Shown one piece after another: positions 63,046-64,000 of a stretch of 64,000 nt of DNA. Source of the stretch: JBMDXB01 sp048594975 (GTDB lineage: Bacteria; Acidobacteriota; Vicinamibacteria; Vicinamibacterales; 2-12-FULL-66-21); assembly GCA_048594975.1 (NCBI GenBank), contig JBMDXQ010000090.1, positions 248,001 to 312,000 on the forward strand, in the 5' to 3' direction. The first letter of the stretch is position 1. Every line of letters starts with the position of its first letter. Both the position numbers and the translations under genes were made by a program. The notes beneath the pieces were generated by a model that was not told where the DNA came from, did no database searches, and saw only the letters and a program-made list of their open reading frames with translations.

Positions 63046-63242
63046 TGTGTCATCTCCTCTCCCTGACGAGAGGAGTCGCACAAACCGTACCTTGGGAAAG
63101 GTCGGGCTGGCTCGAGCTCGGCGCGCGGAATCACCGCCCGAATTGAGGAGACGACGGCCCAGATCCGTCAAGAATGGGCTTGGGTGTTGGAGGCGACGGT
63201 GCCACAATGTCCTGAGGTTGCATCTCTACGAGGGAGGCCGCC

Positions 63243-63392
63243 ATGAACCAGCCTGCACCGTGCGCGCACCCCGGCTGTTCGTGTTCAGTTCAACCAGGCG
63301 GCGAGTTCGGCAAGTACTGCAGCGAACACTGCAAGAAGGCGGCGGGGATGACGGAGCTGCGCTGCACCTGCCATCACCCCGATTGCAAGTAA
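63243..63392 (+). CDS. Metallothionein-like protein (49 residues)
   Basis: This short ORF, ATG 63243 to TAA 63392, has a strong Shine-Dalgarno (GAGGGAGG). Eight Cys and several His are laid out as in bacterial metallothioneins: CAHPGCSC near the start, KYCSEHCKKAAG in the middle and LRCTCHHPDC at the end. It should bind zinc or copper-like metals in the cytoplasm. It is close to, but on the opposite strand from, the hydrogenase maturation protease fragment. Confidence 0.85.
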   Translation: MNQPAPCAHPGCSCSVQPGGEFGKYCSEHCKKAAGMTELRCTCHHPDCK

Positions 63393-63425
63393 GCGGCGAA
63401 GGGCCCGGCCTTCGCAACGACGCTG

Positions 63426-63587
63426 TCACGACTGCTGGCCAGCTGCCGCCTTGCGGTCGTACTCCTGCTGCGTTCGCAGGATCGCGCACCATTCCTTGTG
63501 CTCCGCCAGCGGCATACCGCACTCGAGGCACACGCGGACGCGCTGCGGCTTGGGCTTTCGCGAGAACAGCTTCTGAAGGATGGTCAT
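63426..63587 (-). CDS. Small Cys-containing protein (53 residues)
   Basis: This 53-residue ORF on the minus strand, ATG 63587, has a basic N-terminus (MTILQKLFSRKPKPQRVR) and one CxxC (VCLECGMPL) with a third Cys (HKEWCAIL). It could be a half zinc-finger or a redox peptide. I do not recognise it. It lies 109 bp downstream of the hydrogenase maturation protease stop on the same strand. Confidence 0.6.
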   Translation of the reverse strand: MTILQKLFSRKPKPQRVRVCLECGMPLAEHKEWCAILRTQQEYDRKAAAGQQS

Positions 63588-63696
63588 CGTCTCGTCTCCC
63601 CGACTGTCAGGATACTGAGACGTAGGAAGGCCCCCCGAGGTTTGCTGTCCGTTTACGGACGCTCCTCCAACCCCTTCTGAAAGCCCGATTTCGGCG

Positions 63697-64000
63697 TCAG
63701 GCGACCGCGTGGGCGCCGGTCCCCTCCCACCAGGTATCAGGATGGCGCGGCACCGCTCGCGGCACGAATCGGACGCCGAGCCGCGTCAGTTCGCTCGTGA
63801 TGAGACCGATCACCGGGTGAATCGCGGCGCGGACCGGGGCGCTCAGGTGGACGCCGGTCGCGACCCATTCCGGTACGACGCCCACGACCAGGACCTCTCG
63901 CGGACCCATGCCGGCGGCGGCGACTGTGAGCAGCGCCTCGGCGAGGTCGGGATCGTGGAGATTGAGGCGCGCGAGCGGCGGATGCTGCAGGAGGTCGATC
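63697..64000 (-). CDS. [NiFe]-hydrogenase maturation protease, C-terminal part
   Basis: The frame is open to the right edge, so the start is outside the window. Read on the minus strand it gives LQHPPLARLNLHDPDLAEAL, then VAAAGMGPREVLVVGVVPEW, then GVHLSAPVRAAIHPVIGLIT. This is the C-terminal half of HyaD/HycI-type endopeptidases, which cut the C-terminal extension of the large subunit after Ni insertion; the metal-ligand-like His is in NLHDPDLAEAL. The N-terminal active-site region lies beyond the window. The gene has no hydrogenase structural gene to its left. Confidence 0.85.
   Translation of the reverse strand, partial: IDLLQHPPLARLNLHDPDLAEALLTVAAAGMGPREVLVVGVVPEWVATGVHLSAPVRAAIHPVIGLITSELTRLGVRFVPRAVPRHPDTWWEGTGAHAVA

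Overview
The window is high-GC DNA, densely packed with genes on both strands. It most likely comes from an Acidobacteriota genome, perhaps Vicinamibacteria-like. The basis is two permeases of the 'acidobacterial duplicated orphan permease' (ADOP) type, one preceded by a PadR regulator, together with an S9-peptidase remnant and multihaem cytochromes of types common in that phylum. This is a lineage inference, not a proof. I see no tRNA, rRNA, transposase, integrase, phage gene or CRISPR array.

Layout. 1-3.4 kb: the end of hisF, then hisA, then a membrane-anchored M28 peptidase. 3.6-8.4 kb: an AAA ATPase bracketed by inverted repeats, a UMF1-type MFS transporter with a coupled acyltransferase, and a TPR protein. 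8.4-14 kb: an S9-peptidase pseudogene, a TIGR01777 epimerase, a DAO-family oxidase, Ada, and a bacterial eRF1-like (baeRF) protein. 14.3-18.4 kb: module A, made of a 9-haem cytochrome c, a di-haem-type cytochrome b, a NarX-like kinase and a NarL-like regulator, flanked by a 19-bp inverted repeat. 18.7-25.8 kb: a DUF885 peptidase coupled to an FRG protein, an SGNH hydrolase, a quinone reductase, DUF763, a ferritin and an HExxH membrane protein. 25.9-34.3 kb: a GyrB/ParE-type subunit, SRPBCC and DinB proteins, and the 2-oxoglutarate dehydrogenase genes sucB and sucA. 34.4-43.4 kb: ADOP with PadR, a DUF1572 protein, a broken GbsR gene, a second ADOP, and a GyrA/ParC-type subunit. 43.5-48.1 kb: PhzF, then module B (an 11-haem cytochrome c, a cytochrome b and a NapC/NirT-type hexahaem cytochrome). 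48.4-56.3 kb: the [NiFe]-hydrogenase maturation operon hypF-C-D-E-A-B, followed by an unusual radical SAM protein and an 82-residue CX3C protein. 56.5-64 kb: secreted proteins, TauE/SafE, an EF-hand quinoprotein, an eight-EF-hand protein, a metallothionein, a small Cys protein, and at the right edge the C-terminal part of a hydrogenase maturation protease.

How the genes work together. Modules A and B look like quinone-to-periplasm electron conduits built on the same plan (multihaem c plus cytochrome b). Module A carries its own two-component system. Module B lies downstream of the Hyp operon, and the maturation protease at the right edge suggests that hydrogenase structural genes continue past 64000. 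Cofactor assembly for a [NiFe] hydrogenase and periplasmic electron transfer are therefore co-located, although no hydrogenase large or small subunit is visible here. Intergenic space is rich in dispersed short repeats (families based on GGCATTC, GGTTCC/GGAACC, GGAGGCCACGG and GGGATCC) that often sit at gene ends.
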